Assembly (NCBI GenBank): GCA_050305975.1
Contig: JBNLGI010000201.1
Location: 1 to 5,063 of the forward strand
DNA: 5,063 nt
Source of the DNA: Thiodiazotropha sp050305975
GTDB lineage: Bacteria; Pseudomonadota; Gammaproteobacteria; Chromatiales; Chromatiaceae
Direction: 5' to 3'
Shown: one piece after another, positions 3,709 to 5,063 of the stretch
Layout of the letters: each line of letters opens with the position of its first letter
Numbering within the stretch: the stretch's first letter is position 1
The notes under the pieces: model-generated
Told to the model about the DNA's origin: nothing
Database searches by the model: none
The model's input: only the letters and a program-made list of their open reading frames with translations
Made by a program: the position numbers and the translations under genes

Positions 3709-5063
3709 ATGGCGACACAGGCATCCCATACCGACCCTTCCGTTGCAGTCACCCGCCCGCCCGTCGAGAGCGATAGCCTGCCCGAGGCGAGCCCCACCGC
3801 CAGCGGCGGCCTGCAGGTGATCCGCCGCAACGGCAAGGTGACCCACTTCGACCCCAGCAAGATCAGTGTCGCCATGACCAAGGCCTTCCTGGCGGTCGAG
3901 GGGGGCAATGCCGCCGCCTCCAGCCGCATCCACAACCTGGTGAAGGAGCTCACCGAACAGGTGGTCAATGCCCTGACCCGCCGCAATCCCGAAAGCAGCA
4001 CTGTGCACATTGAAGATATTCAGGACCAGGTGGAACTCTGCCTGATGCGCTCCGGCGAGCACAAAGCGGCCCGCGCCTATGTGCTCTATCGCGAGCGCCA
4101 GAACCAGAAGCGCCTGGAGGAAGCCGCCAAGCGCGCCGAGGCCGAGGGCATCCCCGAGCAGCACCGGGTCAACGTGACCCTGGCCGACGGCAGCAGCCGC
4201 CCCATCGACACCGAGCGGCTCGAAGCCCTGGTGCAGGAGGCCTGCAACGGTCTGCAGGAGGTCGATGCCGCGCGTATCCTGCAGGATGCCTGCCGCAACC
4301 TGTTCGACGGCGTCAAGGAGAGCGATGTCTCCCAGGCCTTCGTCATGAGCGCCCGCACCCTGATCGACCAGGAGCCCAACTACTCCCAGGTGGCCGCCCG
4401 CCTGCTGCTCGACATCCTGCGTCGCGAAGCCCTCGAATTCCTCGGTCTCGACACCCAGGTCAGCACCCAGGCCGAGATGGGCGCGCGCTACGCCGACTAC
4501 TTCAACGGCTACATCAAACGCGCCGTGGAGCTGGAACTGCTCGACCCGCGCCTGGCCCAGTACGACCTGGCGCGCCTGACCGCCGCCATCAAGCCCGAGC
4601 GCGACCTGCAGTTCACCTACCTGGGCCTGCAGACCCTGTATGACCGCTACTTCATCCATAACGAACACGGCACCCGCTTCGAGCTGCCCCAGGCCTTCTT
4701 CATGCGCGTCGCCATGGGCCTGGCCATCAACGAGATCGACCGCGAGGCCCGCGCCATCGAGTTCTACGACCTGCTCTCGTCCTTCGACTTCATGAGCTCG
4801 ACGCCGACCCTGTTCAACTCCGGCACCCTGCGCCCGCAGCTCTCCAGCTGCTACCTGACCACCGTGCCCGACGACCTGGACGGCATCTACAGCAGTGTGC
4901 GCGATAACGCCCTGCTCTCCAAGTTCGCCGGCGGCCTGGGCAACGACTGGACCCGCGTGCGCGGCCTCGGCGCCCACATCAAGGGCACCAACGGCAAGTC
5001 CCAGGGCGTGGTGCCCTTCCTCAAGGTGGCCAACGACACCGCGGTGGCGGTCAACCAGGGCGG
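3709..5063 (+). CDS. nrdA: Class I ribonucleotide reductase, large subunit NrdA (3' end outside window)
   Basis: The first 451 residues of the alpha subunit that reduces ribonucleoside diphosphates to deoxynucleotides in the cytoplasm, together with the radical-generating NrdB. After a variable N-terminus (1-34), an ATP-cone spans about 35-130 (LQVIRRNGKVTHFDPSKI ... HIEDIQDQVE ... ARAYVLYRER). A second, cone-like segment spans about 153-240 (VNVTLADGSSRPIDTERL), as in Pseudomonas-type NrdA. The catalytic barrel begins near 250. STPTLFNSG at 364-372 is the substrate-binding loop, and Cys381 in SSCYL is the first redox cysteine (equivalent to E. coli Cys225). The remaining barrel, with the thiyl-radical cysteine and C-terminal redox pair, lies beyond the edge. 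The start has AGGAG at 3699-3703, five bases upstream. Codon use is strongly GC-biased, as in a well-expressed housekeeping gene. NrdR, DnaA and possible FNR-type sites lie upstream. Confidence 0.97.
   Translation, partial: MATQASHTDPSVAVTRPPVESDSLPEASPTASGGLQVIRRNGKVTHFDPSKISVAMTKAFLAVEGGNAAASSRIHNLVKELTEQVVNALTRRNPESSTVHIEDIQDQVELCLMRSGEHKAARAYVLYRERQNQKRLEEAAKRAEAEGIPEQHRVNVTLADGSSRPIDTERLEALVQEACNGLQEVDAARILQDACRNLFDGVKESDVSQAFVMSARTLIDQEPNYSQVAARLLLDILRREALEFLGLDTQVSTQAEMGARYADYFNGYIKRAVELELLDPRLAQYDLARLTAAIKPERDLQFTYLGLQTLYDRYFIHNEHGTRFELPQAFFMRVAMGLAINEIDREARAIEFYDLLSSFDFMSSTPTLFNSGTLRPQLSSCYLTTVPDDLDGIYSSVRDNALLSKFAGGLGNDWTRVRGLGAHIKGTNGKSQGVVPFLKVANDTAVAVNQG

Noticed and set aside
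3697..4977. 426-codon open frame on the minus strand
   Set aside because: It is the antisense of nrdA, whose plus-strand frame is unmistakable. The Ala/Gly/Val/His/Gln-rich composition is typical of a GC-biased shadow frame.

Overview
The window looks like chromosomal DNA of a moderately GC-rich gammaproteobacterium. The evidence is a NrdA with the N-terminal layout of Pseudomonas-type enzymes (two stacked ATP-cones), c4-like diheme cytochromes, NrdR and DnaA boxes close to the E. coli consensus, and short GTAG-headed palindromes of the REP type. A respiratory, perhaps sulfur-oxidising or denitrifying, lineage would fit the cytochromes, but that is inference and no species is claimed.

Left part (1-2279): a haem-protein cluster. 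A diheme c-type cytochrome is read leftwards and leaves the window. About 480 bp of non-coding DNA separates it from a paralogous diheme cytochrome read rightwards. That one is followed after 38 bp by a secreted DUF302 protein, probably in the same operon. All three carry export signals, so the products should act in the periplasm, probably in electron transfer. The rightward cytochrome has no methionine in the usual place for the sixth ligand of its second haem.

Middle (2280-2958): the DUF302 gene and a leftward CBS-pair gene converge. Between them lie an inverted pair of REP-like palindromes and an intrinsic terminator whose U-tract serves the CBS gene.

Right part (2959-5063): a 750-bp regulatory region separates the CBS gene from nrdA, the large subunit of class I ribonucleotide reductase, which runs off the right edge. 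The CBS side has a good sigma-70-like promoter whose -10 lies in one arm of a long inverted repeat, with a compact hairpin at the predicted 5' end of the mRNA. In the middle is a second REP-like inverted pair. The nrdA side has two DnaA boxes, two NrdR boxes exactly 32 bp apart and a TTGAC-N4-GTCAA palindrome of the FNR/CRP class, packed on the core promoter. This suggests deoxynucleotide supply is tied to replication initiation, nucleotide status and perhaps oxygen or nitric oxide. An unusually long leader of about 245 nt follows, with mutually exclusive pairings.

I see no phage, transposase, CRISPR array, tRNA or rRNA. The most interesting parts are the dense nrdA control region with its long leader, the structured CBS promoter and the two REP-like pairs.
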